This document shows positions 1 through 8,759 of a DNA stretch of 64,000 nt, piece after piece. The position numbers were made by a program, and so were the translations under genes. The stretch spans positions 992,001-1,056,000 of the forward strand of contig NZ_JAICDG010000002.1 of the NCBI RefSeq assembly GCF_022751215.1, read 5' to 3'. The stretch's first letter is position 1. Each line of letters opens with the position of its first letter. The stretch comes from Actinomadura terrae (GTDB lineage Bacteria > Actinomycetota > Actinomycetes > Streptosporangiales > Streptosporangiaceae). Under the pieces are notes generated by a model. It was not told the DNA's origin, made no database searches, and saw only the letters and a list, made by a program, of their open reading frames with translations.

Positions 1-2
1 CG

Positions 3-1973
3 GCGTCCGCCCGAGAGCGGGGGCTCCGGCCCGGCTCGCGGGTGCGGGTCGAGTCGGCCGAGCCCGGCGCCTACCGCGTGGTGGGCGTGACCCGGCAGGC
101 GCTCAGGGACCAGACGGCGATCTTCTTCAGTACCGCGCGGGCGGCGCGGCTGGCGGGACGTCCCGGCATGGTCTCCGCGATCGGCGTGGACGGGCCGGAG
201 CGGGCGGTGCGCGACGCGGTGCGCGGCACGCCGGTGACCGTCCACACCGGGGACGGCCGGGGCAAGGCCGAGTTCCCCGGCGCCGAGCGTTCCCGGATCA
301 AGCTGATCAGCATGGGCGGCGCGCTCGGCGGGACGGCGCTGCTGGTGGCGGTCCTCGTCGTGTCCGGCACGTTCGCGCTGTCGGTGCAGCAGCGGGAGCG
401 GGAGATCGCGCTGCTGCGCGCCATCGCCGCGACGCCGCGCCAGGTCCGCCGGATGATCGGCCGGGAGGCGCTGGCGGTCGGGCTCGTCGCGGGCCCGCTC
501 GGCGCCGCCGCCGGGCTGCCGCTGGCGTTCTGGCTGCGCGACCGGTTCCGGAGCCTCGGCGCGCTGCCGACCGGTCTCGACCTCGTGACCAGCCCGTTCC
601 CGCCGGTCGTCGCGGTGCTCGCGGCCGTGGCCGCCGCCTGGGCGGCGGCCCGGGTGGCCGCGCGGCGGACGTCGCGGATCCGGCCGGTCGAGGCGCTGGG
701 GGAGGCCGCGCTGCGTCCCGCCCGGCTGGCGGCGGGGCGGGTCATCGCCGGGCTCGGCTGCGCTGCCGGGGGCGTCGCGTTGACGATCCTGCTGGCCCAC
801 CTGAACGTCGAGGCCGCGGCCAGCCCGGTCACGATGCTGACCGCGATCGTCTGGACGGTCGCCGTGGCGCTCCTCGGCCCGGTGCTCGCCCGCGCCGGTG
901 TCGCGGTCCTGTCGGTGCCGCTGCGGATGTTCCCGGTGGGCGGCGACCTGGCCGCCGCGAACCTCGGGACGGACGCGCGGCGGCTCGCGTCCGTCGTCAC
1001 GCCGCTCACGCTGATGGTCGGGCTGACCGCCACGATCCTGTTCGCCCAGACGACGATGGGCCACGCCGCGACCCGCCAGGCCGCCGACGGCACGATCGCC
1101 GCGCACGTGGCCGGGCCGGAGGTTCCGCACGCGGTCGCGGACGAGATCCGCCGCTCGCCCGGCGTCACCGCCGTGACCGAGGTCGTGCGCGGCACCGTCC
1201 GGGTCGGGCTGGAGAACTACCAGATCCAGGGCGTCACGCCCGCGGGCCTGAACCGCACGCTCGACCTCGACGTCCGCTCCGGTTCTCTGGACGGGTTGAC
1301 CGCGTCGACCATCGCGGTCAGCGAGACCGCCGCCGGACGGCTGCACGTCCGGCCCGGCGACCGGCTCCGCCTCACGCTCGGCGACGGGACGCCGATCGCC
1401 CCCATGGTGATCGCCGTCTACGGGCGGGGCCTCGGCTTCGGCGACCTCACCGTCTCCCGCGACCTGCTCGCCGCCCACGTGGACGACCCGCGCGGCACCG
1501 TGCTCGTGGCCGGGAAGCCCCCGCGAATCCCCGGCCTGACGTTCACCGGCGCGGCCGACGTCGCGTCGGCGAGTGCGTCCACGAACGCGGAGGTCAACCA
1601 GGTCGCGATGGTCCTGATCATCGCGTTCACCGCGATCGCCGTGGTGAACACGCTCGCGATGGCCACCTCCGCCCGCGCCCGCGAGTTCGCGCTGCTGCGG
1701 ATCGTCGGGGCCACCCGCCGCCAGGTCATGGGAATGCTCGGCTGGGAGACGCTCGCGACCGTGCTCGTCGCGGCCGTCCTCGGCACGGCGATCGCGCTCG
1801 GCACGCTCACCGCGTTCGGCCGGGGCATGACCGGCGGCGCGCCCCACGTCCCGCCGCTCACCTACCTGGGCGTCCTCGGCTGGGCCGGGGTGCTCGCGCT
1901 GGTGGCGACCGTGCTCCCGGCGCGTCTCGCGATGGCGCCGCGCCCGGCCGACGCCATCGGCGCGGGCGAGTGA
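3..1973 (+). CDS. FtsX-like ABC permease, 5' end outside window
   Basis: Membrane permease subunit of a MacB/LolC-type ABC exporter. The reading frame is already open at the left edge, so the true start lies upstream; the first in-frame GTG is at 42. The protein shows two FtsX permease blocks. The first, about residues 90-210 counted from that GTG, includes REREIALLRAIAATPRQV. The second, at the C-terminus, includes AREFALLRIVGATRRQV, with a periplasmic stretch between them. The repeated 'LLR-x-x-(A/G)AT-R-R-Q-V' signature before a membrane segment is typical of FtsX domains. The ATPase partner is expected just outside the window. The last 112 bases overlap a convergent gene on the other strand. 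Confidence 0.9.
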   Translation, partial: ASARERGLRPGSRVRVESAEPGAYRVVGVTRQALRDQTAIFFSTARAARLAGRPGMVSAIGVDGPERAVRDAVRGTPVTVHTGDGRGKAEFPGAERSRIKLISMGGALGGTALLVAVLVVSGTFALSVQQREREIALLRAIAATPRQVRRMIGREALAVGLVAGPLGAAAGLPLAFWLRDRFRSLGALPTGLDLVTSPFPPVVAVLAAVAAAWAAARVAARRTSRIRPVEALGEAALRPARLAAGRVIAGLGCAAGGVALTILLAHLNVEAAASPVTMLTAIVWTVAVALLGPVLARAGVAVLSVPLRMFPVGGDLAAANLGTDARRLASVVTPLTLMVGLTATILFAQTTMGHAATRQAADGTIAAHVAGPEVPHAVADEIRRSPGVTAVTEVVRGTVRVGLENYQIQGVTPAGLNRTLDLDVRSGSLDGLTASTIAVSETAAGRLHVRPGDRLRLTLGDGTPIAPMVIAVYGRGLGFGDLTVSRDLLAAHVDDPRGTVLVAGKPPRIPGLTFTGAADVASASASTNAEVNQVAMVLIIAFTAIAVVNTLAMATSARAREFALLRIVGATRRQVMGMLGWETLATVLVAAVLGTAIALGTLTAFGRGMTGGAPHVPPLTYLGVLGWAGVLALVATVLPARLAMAPRPADAIGAGE

Positions 1974-2347
1974 GCCCGGTAGCTGGAGGTCAGCGACAGC
2001 GCGCCGATGACCAGCAGCAGCCAGCCGCCGGTCGCCGGGAAGTAGAGCGCGACGAGCACGGCGCCGATCAGCACCATCGTCCAGCCGGTCTCGGCGGGCA
2101 TGCGTCCCGTCCGGGTGGCGACCGAGCGCGACAGGAGCCCGGCGAGCACCAGCGTCGGGGCGGCGAGCAGGAACCACACGCTCGCCTCGCGCTTCCAGAA
2201 ACCGGCCGCGCCGTCGTCGGCCACCGCCCGGAAGAAGCCGTCGCGGGCGATGTCGCCCCAGGCGTTCGGCTGGACGAACGCGAACAGCACGTGGGCCACC
2301 GCCGTGGCGAAGATCAGGCGGATCGTCCAGCGGGTCAGGGTGTCCAT
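1862..2347 (-). CDS. small integral membrane protein, DUF6463-like
   Basis: A 161-residue protein with four hydrophobic segments. The start ATG follows a clear AGGAGGT ribosome site 4-5 bases away, which fixes the N-terminus (MDTLTRWTIRLIFA). The first 120 residues look like a compact four-helix membrane protein of the DUF6463 type, function unknown. The last 40 residues (Arg/Ser/Ala-rich) run into the antisense of the FtsX-type permease gene, so this tail is probably read-through past the ancestral end. The family call is from memory of the general pattern and is moderate; that the gene is real is more certain. Confidence 0.65.
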   Translation of the reverse strand: MDTLTRWTIRLIFATAVAHVLFAFVQPNAWGDIARDGFFRAVADDGAAGFWKREASVWFLLAAPTLVLAGLLSRSVATRTGRMPAETGWTMVLIGAVLVALYFPATGGWLLLVIGALSLTSSYRAHSPAPMASAGRGAIARRAGSTVATSASTPAQPRTPR

Positions 2348-2404
2348 GATTACCTCCTGACCTGGGACGTTACGGCCGCGCCCCGCGCGCCCGCGAGGGC
2401 GTGG

Positions 2405-4480
2405 TCACCCGGTTCCGGGTACGGTTTCGCGCCCCTGCCCGGTGGTGCCCGCACGAGTCACGGGCACGCGCCCCCGGACGGTGGTCCCCGTGCCGACGGA
2501 CGAGCGGATCTCCAGCCGTCCGCCGACGGCGTCGATCCGGTCGCGCATGTTGCCGAGCCCCGACCCCCGCGCGGTCGCGGACGCGTCGAACCCCGGCCCG
2601 TCGTCGGACACCGCGAACTCCAGCACGTCGCCGTCGGCGTCCAGCCGGAGCCGGGGTGTGCTCCCGGCGGCGTGTTTCGCCGCGTTCTGGAGGGCCTCCA
2701 GGCAGCAGAAGTACACCGCCGCCTCGACCTCCGGCGCGAACCGCCGTCCCGCGAGGCCGGGCCCCACCGTGACCTCGGCCGGGACGCGGATCGCGTGCGC
2801 GCGCAGCGCCCGGGCGAGGCCCTGTTCGGCGAGGATCGCGGGGAAGATGCCCCGGGCGAGGTCGCGGAGGGTTTCCAGCGCTGTTGCGGTGTCGCGGCCC
2901 AGCTCGTCCAGCAGCGCCTTGACCTCGGGGGACGCGTCGCCGATCAGCGCCCGCGCGAGCGCGGTCTTCGCGGCGACCGCGAGCAGGTGCTGCTGCGCGC
3001 CGTCGTGCAGGTCGCGTTCGAGGCGGCGGCGCTCGGTGTCCTGCGCGGCGACCAGCCGCCGCCGCGACTCGCGCAGCTCGGCGGCGCGGGCGACGTCGCG
3101 GAACGCGATCGCGGCGTGCGCGGCGAGGTCGGCGGCGAGCGCGGAGTCCCGCGCGGTGACCGGGTCGCCCGGCGGCTTGACGATCGTGATCGCGCCGAGC
3201 GTCTCGGCGCCGTCGCGCACCTCGGCGACGGCGTCCGGGGCGCCCTCGGGCGGGGCGGCGGCGTGCGGGGGGTGCGCGGCGGCCAGGCGCAGCTCGTCGC
3301 CCACCCGGATCCAGACCTCCGTCCGGGACGCGCCGGTCGCGTCGGCCAGGGCCCGGGCCAGCGACGGCAGGAACTCCTCGATCGGCGCGGCCGCGGCGAG
3401 CCGCTCCGACAGCAGCGACAGCGTCTCGTAGGGCGTCGCCCTGACCCCGTGGACGAGCCGGTCCGCGACCTGCCGCGCGCGGGCGCGCACCGGGCCGAAC
3501 CCGAGCGCGGCCAGGGCCGTCGCGACGAGCGGCAGCAGCGTCCCGCCGCCGAGGCGGGACTCGACCAGCGATCCGGCGCCCACGACCACCGCGACGTACA
3601 CGACCGTGATGAACGCGGCCAGCGTCGCGTACACGATGGTTCCGCGCAGGACGGCGTCGATGTCGTACAGCCGGTACTTGGAGATCGCGAACCCGATCGC
3701 GACCGGCGTGCCCGCGCCCAGCACGAGCAGGGATGCGGTCCACGGGTCGGGCGTCGCGACCGGCCGGGCGAACTGCACCGCGACCGCCGCCGCGCCGAGC
3801 AGCACGCTCAGCCCGAACCAGCGGAGCTGCGCCCGCTCGTCCCCGCGCGCCCGCACGTACCGGCCCCGGCTCGCCACCGCCGCCAGCGCCGCGCACAGCC
3901 CGGCGACGGCGGCGGGCACGGCGATCAGCGCCACGTCCACGGGCTCGCTCACCTGCGGATGGAAGTCCGGCGGCCCGGCCCCGGCCGAGACGGCGCCGAA
4001 GCAGACCGAGGCCACGGCGAGGTTCGCGGCCGACAGCCACCCGACCGCGCGCCAGCGCCGGGACGGGAGCCGCCCGTCCGGGAACAGCAGGGGCAGGAAC
4101 GTTCCCGCCGGGAACACCGCGTAGATCCACGTCCAGGTCCCGGCCCAGCCCGCGAACCCCCCGAACGGCAGCGACCCCGGCCGTGTCATCAGCGCGTAGA
4201 CGGCATAGGACTGCCACAGGCCCGTCATCGCGATCGCCGCGCCGATGCCGCCGAGCAGCCAGCCCACCGGGTTCGCGGGACGGCGCGGCGTCACGACCGC
4301 GCCGACCGCCGCGAACGCCACCGCCATCAGCGACAGCCCGACCGGGTAGGCGGGACCGAGCCCGGTCGCGTCCCTCCCGTTCAGGACGGCGAGGAGCAGG
4401 TTCGCCGAGGCCGCCGCCACCGTCCCGAGCCACAGCCCGTGGCACGCCCATCGCGTCCATCGCGCCTTGTCGATGCCCAT
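2405..4480 (-). CDS. membrane sensor histidine kinase (NarL-partner type)
   Basis: A 691-residue sensor kinase that should phosphorylate the response regulator encoded immediately upstream. The N-terminal half is a polytopic membrane region, followed by a GAF-like cytoplasmic segment. The dimerisation/phosphoacceptor box of the HisKA_3 family reads ERRRLERDLHDGAQQH, with the acceptor His in the LHDG context. The ATP-binding domain shows an N box (LEALQNAAKHA), DDGPGFD, and a final GSGLGNMRDRI block. The gene begins one base after the response-regulator stop codon, so the two are co-transcribed. Stimulus unknown. Confidence 0.92.
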   Translation of the reverse strand: MGIDKARWTRWACHGLWLGTVAAASANLLLAVLNGRDATGLGPAYPVGLSLMAVAFAAVGAVVTPRRPANPVGWLLGGIGAAIAMTGLWQSYAVYALMTRPGSLPFGGFAGWAGTWTWIYAVFPAGTFLPLLFPDGRLPSRRWRAVGWLSAANLAVASVCFGAVSAGAGPPDFHPQVSEPVDVALIAVPAAVAGLCAALAAVASRGRYVRARGDERAQLRWFGLSVLLGAAAVAVQFARPVATPDPWTASLLVLGAGTPVAIGFAISKYRLYDIDAVLRGTIVYATLAAFITVVYVAVVVGAGSLVESRLGGGTLLPLVATALAALGFGPVRARARQVADRLVHGVRATPYETLSLLSERLAAAAPIEEFLPSLARALADATGASRTEVWIRVGDELRLAAAHPPHAAAPPEGAPDAVAEVRDGAETLGAITIVKPPGDPVTARDSALAADLAAHAAIAFRDVARAAELRESRRRLVAAQDTERRRLERDLHDGAQQHLLAVAAKTALARALIGDASPEVKALLDELGRDTATALETLRDLARGIFPAILAEQGLARALRAHAIRVPAEVTVGPGLAGRRFAPEVEAAVYFCCLEALQNAAKHAAGSTPRLRLDADGDVLEFAVSDDGPGFDASATARGSGLGNMRDRIDAVGGRLEIRSSVGTGTTVRGRVPVTRAGTTGQGRETVPGTG

Positions 4481-4481
4481 A

Positions 4482-5162
4482 TCAGCCGGAGGCGAGCAGG
4501 CCCTCGTCGTCCAGGAACAGCAGGACAGCCTTCACCCGGCGGTGCACCACCGGCTCCTCCGCGATGCCGAGCTTGCCGAACACCGCGTTGATGTGCTTCT
4601 CCACGGCCCGCACCGACACGGTCAGGTCGGCCGCGATCCGCGTGTTGTTCTTGCCCTCCGCCATCAGCGCCAGGACCTCCCGCTCGCGCGGCGACAGCGC
4701 GCCGAGCGGCGAGTCGGACGCGCGCCGCCGCGAGGCCAGCAGCGCGGCGACGATCTCCGGGTCGAGCGCCGAGCCGCCCCGCGCCGTGTCCTCCAGCGCG
4801 CGGACGATCTGCCCGACGTCCCCGACCCGCGACTTGAGCAGGTACCCGAGGCCCTCCGCGCTCTCGCCCAGCAGGTCGTAGGCGAGGCCCGGCTCCGCGT
4901 ACTGCGACAGGACGACCACGCCGACGTCCGGATGCTCGCGGCGGATGGTGCGGGCCGCGCGGACGCCCTCGTCGGTGCCCGTCGGCGGCATGCGGATGTC
5001 GGTGAGGACGGCGTCCGGACGGTGCTCGCCGACCGCCGCCAGCAGGCCCGGCAGATCGGCGGCGGTCCCGGCGACCTCCACGTCCCCGGCGCGCGCGAGC
5101 AGCGCGGCGACGCCCTCCCGCACGAGGTAGTCGTCGTCGGCCAGCACGACCCGAAGTGCCAT
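4482..5162 (-). CDS. LuxR/NarL-type response regulator
   Basis: A 226-residue two-component response regulator. The receiver domain has the acidic pair in VVLADDDYLVREG and the phosphoacceptor Asp55 in AVLTDIRMPP. The C-terminal NarL-type HTH reads LSPREREVLALMAEGKNN...VSVRAVEKHINAVFGKLGI. The frame is open 25 codons further upstream, but MALRVVLADDD at 5162 fits the usual receiver N-terminus, so that start is chosen. It is the first gene of a two-gene operon with the sensor kinase. Confidence 0.92.
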   Translation of the reverse strand: MALRVVLADDDYLVREGVAALLARAGDVEVAGTAADLPGLLAAVGEHRPDAVLTDIRMPPTGTDEGVRAARTIRREHPDVGVVVLSQYAEPGLAYDLLGESAEGLGYLLKSRVGDVGQIVRALEDTARGGSALDPEIVAALLASRRRASDSPLGALSPREREVLALMAEGKNNTRIAADLTVSVRAVEKHINAVFGKLGIAEEPVVHRRVKAVLLFLDDEGLLASG

Positions 5163-5260
5163 GCCGGCGATGATATGGCTGCTGGTGCGCGCCCGACTCG
5201 GAAGGGCCCGGCCGGCCCGCGTGACCCCCTCGATCACGCGGGCCGCGACAGCCGGCCTCT

Positions 5261-5281
5261 GGGTACCGTCCTTTCGTACCC
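5261..5281. promoter_or_regulatory. inverted repeat upstream of response-regulator gene
   Basis: GGGTAC and GTACCC arms are separated by nine bases, about 100 bases upstream of the response-regulator start. The position suits an operator, for example for autoregulation. No regulator is assigned. Confidence 0.3.
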
Positions 5282-5302
5282 CTTCCGGACGGCCGGTTGA
5301 AC

Positions 5303-5317
5303 CTCACCGTCGGTGAG
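5303..5317. terminator. short hairpin at 3' end of beta-lactamase gene
   Basis: CTCACC-GTC-GGTGAG forms a 6-bp stem seven bases beyond the stop codon of the minus-strand beta-lactamase gene. It lacks a U tract, so termination is only a possibility. Confidence 0.3.
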
Positions 5318-5323
5318 ATCTCA

Positions 5324-6313
5324 CTATGCGGGACGCGAGACGGAACGCGCGCCGAGGCCCTCCGCCAGGATCGCGGCGGTGTCGGCGATCGCCTTCTCAT
5401 CCGCCGAGCCGTCCGATGCCCGCCGGTTGGTGGTGATCGCGAAGATCAGCGGGGCGCCGCCGGACGGCGGGTAGGCGATCGCGATGTCGTTGGCCGTGCC
5501 GTAGGTGCCGCCGGTGCCGGTCTTGTCGCCGACGCTCCAGCCCGGGAGCCCGGCGCGGATGCGGGCGCCGCCGGTCCCGGCGGCCTTCATCCACCCGATC
5601 AGCCGGGCCCGGTCGGCGGGGACGAGCGTCCGGCCGAGCGTCAGTTCGCGCAGGTCGCGGCCCCACGCGCGCGGCGTGACGGTGTCGCGCCGCTCGCCGG
5701 GGCTCCACAGGTTGAGGTCGGTCTCCCAGCGGTCGTGCCGGCTGACCCGGTCGCCGAGCGAGCGGAGGAACGCGGTGTGCCCGGCGGGCCCGCCGATCTG
5801 CCGCAGGACGAGGTTCCCGGCAGTGTTGTCGCTGACGGTGATGGCCGCGTGGCACAGGTCCGCGACGGTCATTCCGGTCTCGACGTGCTCCTTGGTGACG
5901 GGCGAGTTCGGGACGAGGTCGGCCGCCGTGTAGTGGATCACGCGGTCCAGCAGCCCCGGGTCGGACCGGCGCGCCTTGTGGAGCACGGCCCCGCACGCGA
6001 TCGCCTTGAACGTGGACAGGAACGGGAAGCGCTCGTCCGCCCGGTGGGTGAGGACCCGGCCGGTGCCGGTGTCGAGCGCCCACGCGCCGATCCGCATCTG
6101 GTGGGTCTTCTCCAGCTCGGCCAGCCGTCTGCCGACGGCGCCCTGGGACGGCGCGGGACGTGTCTGGGCCTGGGACGCAGTCAGCGGGGCCGTGTCACTG
6201 CGCGGTGCAGCCGACGTGGAGCCGCCGGCGCCGCAGGCGGTCACGCCGGTGAGAAGGACCGCCGCGACCCCGGCGGCGACCCGGGCCCGGAACCGGAAAG
6301 GTGGAGTTCGCAT
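5324..6313 (-). CDS. class A beta-lactamase, probable lipoprotein
   Basis: A 329-residue serine beta-lactamase that hydrolyses beta-lactams outside the membrane. The N-terminus is a signal peptide with a lipobox-like VTAC, placing the lipid-anchored Cys at 27; a Ser/Thr/Ala-rich linker follows. Class A landmarks are all present: S100-T-F-K103, the SDN loop (161-163), omega-loop Glu197 with Asn201 (WETDLN), and KTG at 264-266 (DKTGTGG). The length is slightly above the usual 290 because of the linker. The gene stands alone. It could confer low-level beta-lactam resistance, or simply be one of the chromosomal beta-lactamases common in actinomycetes. Confidence 0.93.
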   Translation of the reverse strand: MRTPPFRFRARVAAGVAAVLLTGVTACGAGGSTSAAPRSDTAPLTASQAQTRPAPSQGAVGRRLAELEKTHQMRIGAWALDTGTGRVLTHRADERFPFLSTFKAIACGAVLHKARRSDPGLLDRVIHYTAADLVPNSPVTKEHVETGMTVADLCHAAITVSDNTAGNLVLRQIGGPAGHTAFLRSLGDRVSRHDRWETDLNLWSPGERRDTVTPRAWGRDLRELTLGRTLVPADRARLIGWMKAAGTGGARIRAGLPGWSVGDKTGTGGTYGTANDIAIAYPPSGGAPLIFAITTNRRASDGSADEKAIADTAAILAEGLGARSVSRPA

Positions 6314-6444
6314 GCGGGCAGAAGATCAGACCTCCGCCGATGATGTCCAATACAGATATTGGTTCCTGACCGATACAGGTTTATATATCAACCCAGGTGG
6401 TGCACCAGGTCGCGAGCGCGATGCATGATCCGCTGGACATAAGG

Positions 6445-6458
6445 TGAATTATGGTTCA
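6445..6458. promoter_or_regulatory. operator-like palindrome before MMPL exporter gene
   Basis: TGAATTATGGTTCA matches 12 of 14 positions of the perfect palindrome TGAACCATGGTTCA found just before the TetR gene at 11902. A further GGTGAACC half-site lies at 6466-6473. It sits 46 bases before the MMPL start, inside a locally AT-rich promoter region. Confidence 0.55.
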
Positions 6459-6503
6459 TGATAAAGGTGAACCGGCGTTCGACTTATGGAAGGGCGACCT
6501 CAC

Positions 6504-8690
6504 GTGGCTGCGATCCTCTACCGGGTCGGCGCCTGCTGCTTCAGGCGGCGCCGCCTGGTCTGCGGGCTCTGGGCACTGCTGGCCGTGCTGGCGATCGCCG
6601 GGGCGGCCGCGCTCGCGGGCGAGACGTCCAACACCGTGACGATCCCCGGCACCGAGGCGCAGCGGACCCTCGACCGGCTGGACGAGCGCTTCCCCGAGGC
6701 GAAGGTCGGCGACGCCTCCGCGCGGGTCGTGTTCGTCGCGCCGCCCGGCCGCCGCCTGTCGGACGAACCGAACCGGGCCGCGGTCGAGAAGGTGGTCCAG
6801 GGGATGCGCGAGGCACCCCGGGTGGTCGCGGTCCTCGACCCGTTCCAGGCGAAGGCCCTCTCGCGGGACGGCAGGTTCGGCTACGCGCAGGCGACCTACG
6901 ACGTCCCCGCCGCCGACCTGAAGAAGGACGAGCAGGAGGCGCTCAAGGCCGCCGCCGCGCCCGGCCGCGCCGCCGGGCTGACCGTCGAGTTCGGCGGCGA
7001 CGCCGTCACCGGCAAGCCCGTGACCGGCGCGGTCGAGCTGATCGGCGTGCTGGTCGCGGCCGTGGTGCTGCTGGTCACGCTCGGCTCGCTGATCGCCGCC
7101 GGGCTGCCGCTGCTGATGGCGGTCCTCGGCGTCGGGATCGGGATGAGCGGCGTCGCGATCGCCTCCGGCCTGACCGACCTGAACGTGAACACCGGCGTGC
7201 TGGCGCTGATGCTCGGGCTCGCGGTCGGCATCGACTACACGCTGCTGATCGTGTCGCGGTTCCGGTACGAGGTGGCGGAGCGGCCTCCCGAGGAGGCGGC
7301 GGCGCTGGCGGTCGGCACCGCCGGGTCCGCGGTCGTGTTCGCCGGGCTGACCGTCATGATCGCGCTGGCCGGGCTGTCGGTCGTCGGCATTCCGGTGCTG
7401 ACCGCGATGGGCCTCGCCGCCGCCGGGACCGTCGCCGTCGCGGTGCTGCTCGCGCTGACGCTGCTCCCCGCGCTGCTCGGCTTCGCCGCCCGGCGCGTCT
7501 CGGCCGCGCGCCGGGGGCGGGTCGAGCCGGGCGCGGTCCCGCACGGGGAGCGGTGGGCGCGGTTCGTCGTCCGGCGGCGGATTCCCGTCCTGCTGGTGGC
7601 GCTGGCGGGCCTCGGCATCGCCGCGATCCCGGCCGCCGACCTGCGGCTCGGCCTGCCCGACGACTCGATGCTCCCCGCTGACTCCACCCAGCGCAAGGCG
7701 TTCGAGCTGGTCAGCGAGGGGTTCGGCCCCGGCTTCAACGGCCCCCTGGTAGTGGTCGTGGACGGCGGACGCGGTGGCGGCGCCGCAGCCGCGGGCCAGG
7801 TCGCCACGACCCTCGGCCGCATGGACGGCGTCGCCGCCGTCACCCCGCCCACACCGAACCGCGACGGCGGTATCGCGCTGCTGACGGTGTTCCCGGAGAC
7901 CGGGGCGACCGAGCAGGCCACGACCGACCTCGTCCACCGCATCCGCGACCGGCGGGGCGAGCTGCGCGCGGCGACCGGCGCCTCGATCGCGGTGACCGGC
8001 CTGACCGCCGTCAACATCGACTTCTCCAGGAAGCTCGACGACGCGCTGCCGCCCTACCTCGGCGTCGTCGTGGGCCTGACGTTCCTGCTGCTGATGCTGG
8101 TGTTCCGGTCGCTGATCGTCCCGCTGAAGGCCGCGCTCGGGTTCCTGCTCAGCGTCGCCGCGACGTTCGGCGCGGTCGTCGCGGTGTTCCAGTGGGGCTG
8201 GATGTCCTCGGTGCTCGGCCTGGACGCGACGGGCCCGACCGCGAGCCTGCTGCCGATCGCGCTGATCGGCATCCTGTTCGGCCTCGCGATGGACTACGAG
8301 GTGTTCATCGTCGCGCGGATGCGGGAGGAGCACGTCCGCGGCACCGCCCCCGACGAGGCCGTCGCGACCGCGTTCCGGCACAACGCCCGCGTCGTCACCG
8401 CCGCCGCGATCATCATGATCAGCGTGTTCGCCGGGTTCCTGTTCTCCACCGAGCAGCTCAGCCGGTCGATCGGCTTCGCGCTGGCCGTCGGCGTGCTCGC
8501 CGACGCGCTCGTCGTCCGCATGACGATCGTCCCGGCGGTGATGTCGCTGTTCGGACGGGCCGCCTGGTGGCTGCCCGGCCCGCTGGAGCGGATGCTGCCC
8601 GCCGTCGACGTCGACGGCGAGCGGCTGGCCGGGAACCGCGACCCGGCGCGACGACCATCGGAGCCGGACGTCGCCGCCCCCTCCGGCTGA
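6504..8690 (+). CDS. MMPL/RND-family membrane transporter
   Basis: A large exporter with two MMPL halves, about 728 residues from the GTG at 6504. That GTG has a GGAAGGG ribosome site eight bases ahead; an in-frame ATG at 6486 would add six residues. Each half has a leading transmembrane helix, a large extracytoplasmic domain and a block of helices. The first has GLAVGIDYTLLIVSRFR at about residues 240-255. The second has FGLAMDYEVFIVARMREEH near residue 600. The G-x-x-x-D-Y signature is the conserved proton-relay/substrate segment of MMPL proteins. Members export lipids, drugs or natural products. A shared operator suggests control by the TetR protein at 11902. Confidence 0.92.
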   Translation: MAAILYRVGACCFRRRRLVCGLWALLAVLAIAGAAALAGETSNTVTIPGTEAQRTLDRLDERFPEAKVGDASARVVFVAPPGRRLSDEPNRAAVEKVVQGMREAPRVVAVLDPFQAKALSRDGRFGYAQATYDVPAADLKKDEQEALKAAAAPGRAAGLTVEFGGDAVTGKPVTGAVELIGVLVAAVVLLVTLGSLIAAGLPLLMAVLGVGIGMSGVAIASGLTDLNVNTGVLALMLGLAVGIDYTLLIVSRFRYEVAERPPEEAAALAVGTAGSAVVFAGLTVMIALAGLSVVGIPVLTAMGLAAAGTVAVAVLLALTLLPALLGFAARRVSAARRGRVEPGAVPHGERWARFVVRRRIPVLLVALAGLGIAAIPAADLRLGLPDDSMLPADSTQRKAFELVSEGFGPGFNGPLVVVVDGGRGGGAAAAGQVATTLGRMDGVAAVTPPTPNRDGGIALLTVFPETGATEQATTDLVHRIRDRRGELRAATGASIAVTGLTAVNIDFSRKLDDALPPYLGVVVGLTFLLLMLVFRSLIVPLKAALGFLLSVAATFGAVVAVFQWGWMSSVLGLDATGPTASLLPIALIGILFGLAMDYEVFIVARMREEHVRGTAPDEAVATAFRHNARVVTAAAIIMISVFAGFLFSTEQLSRSIGFALAVGVLADALVVRMTIVPAVMSLFGRAAWWLPGPLERMLPAVDVDGERLAGNRDPARRPSEPDVAAPSG

Positions 8691-8707
8691 CCCCGACTCC
8701 CCTCCCA

Positions 8708-8753
8708 GGCCCCGCCGCCCGTCCGTCCTCCCGTAGTGAAGGGCGGCGGGGCC
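8708..8753. terminator. bidirectional hairpin between convergent genes
   Basis: A perfect 13-bp stem (GGCCCCGCCGCCC with GGGCGGCGGGGCC) with a 20-base loop lies between the MMPL gene and the convergent LAL regulator gene. It can serve both strands. Confidence 0.7.
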
Positions 8754-8759
8754 GCCCCG

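Noticed and set aside
1970..4591. Plus-strand 873-codon open frame opposite the histidine kinase
   Set aside because: Its product is Arg/Pro/Gly-rich and featureless. The minus strand encodes a kinase with all expected motifs. It is an antisense shadow of GC-rich coding DNA.
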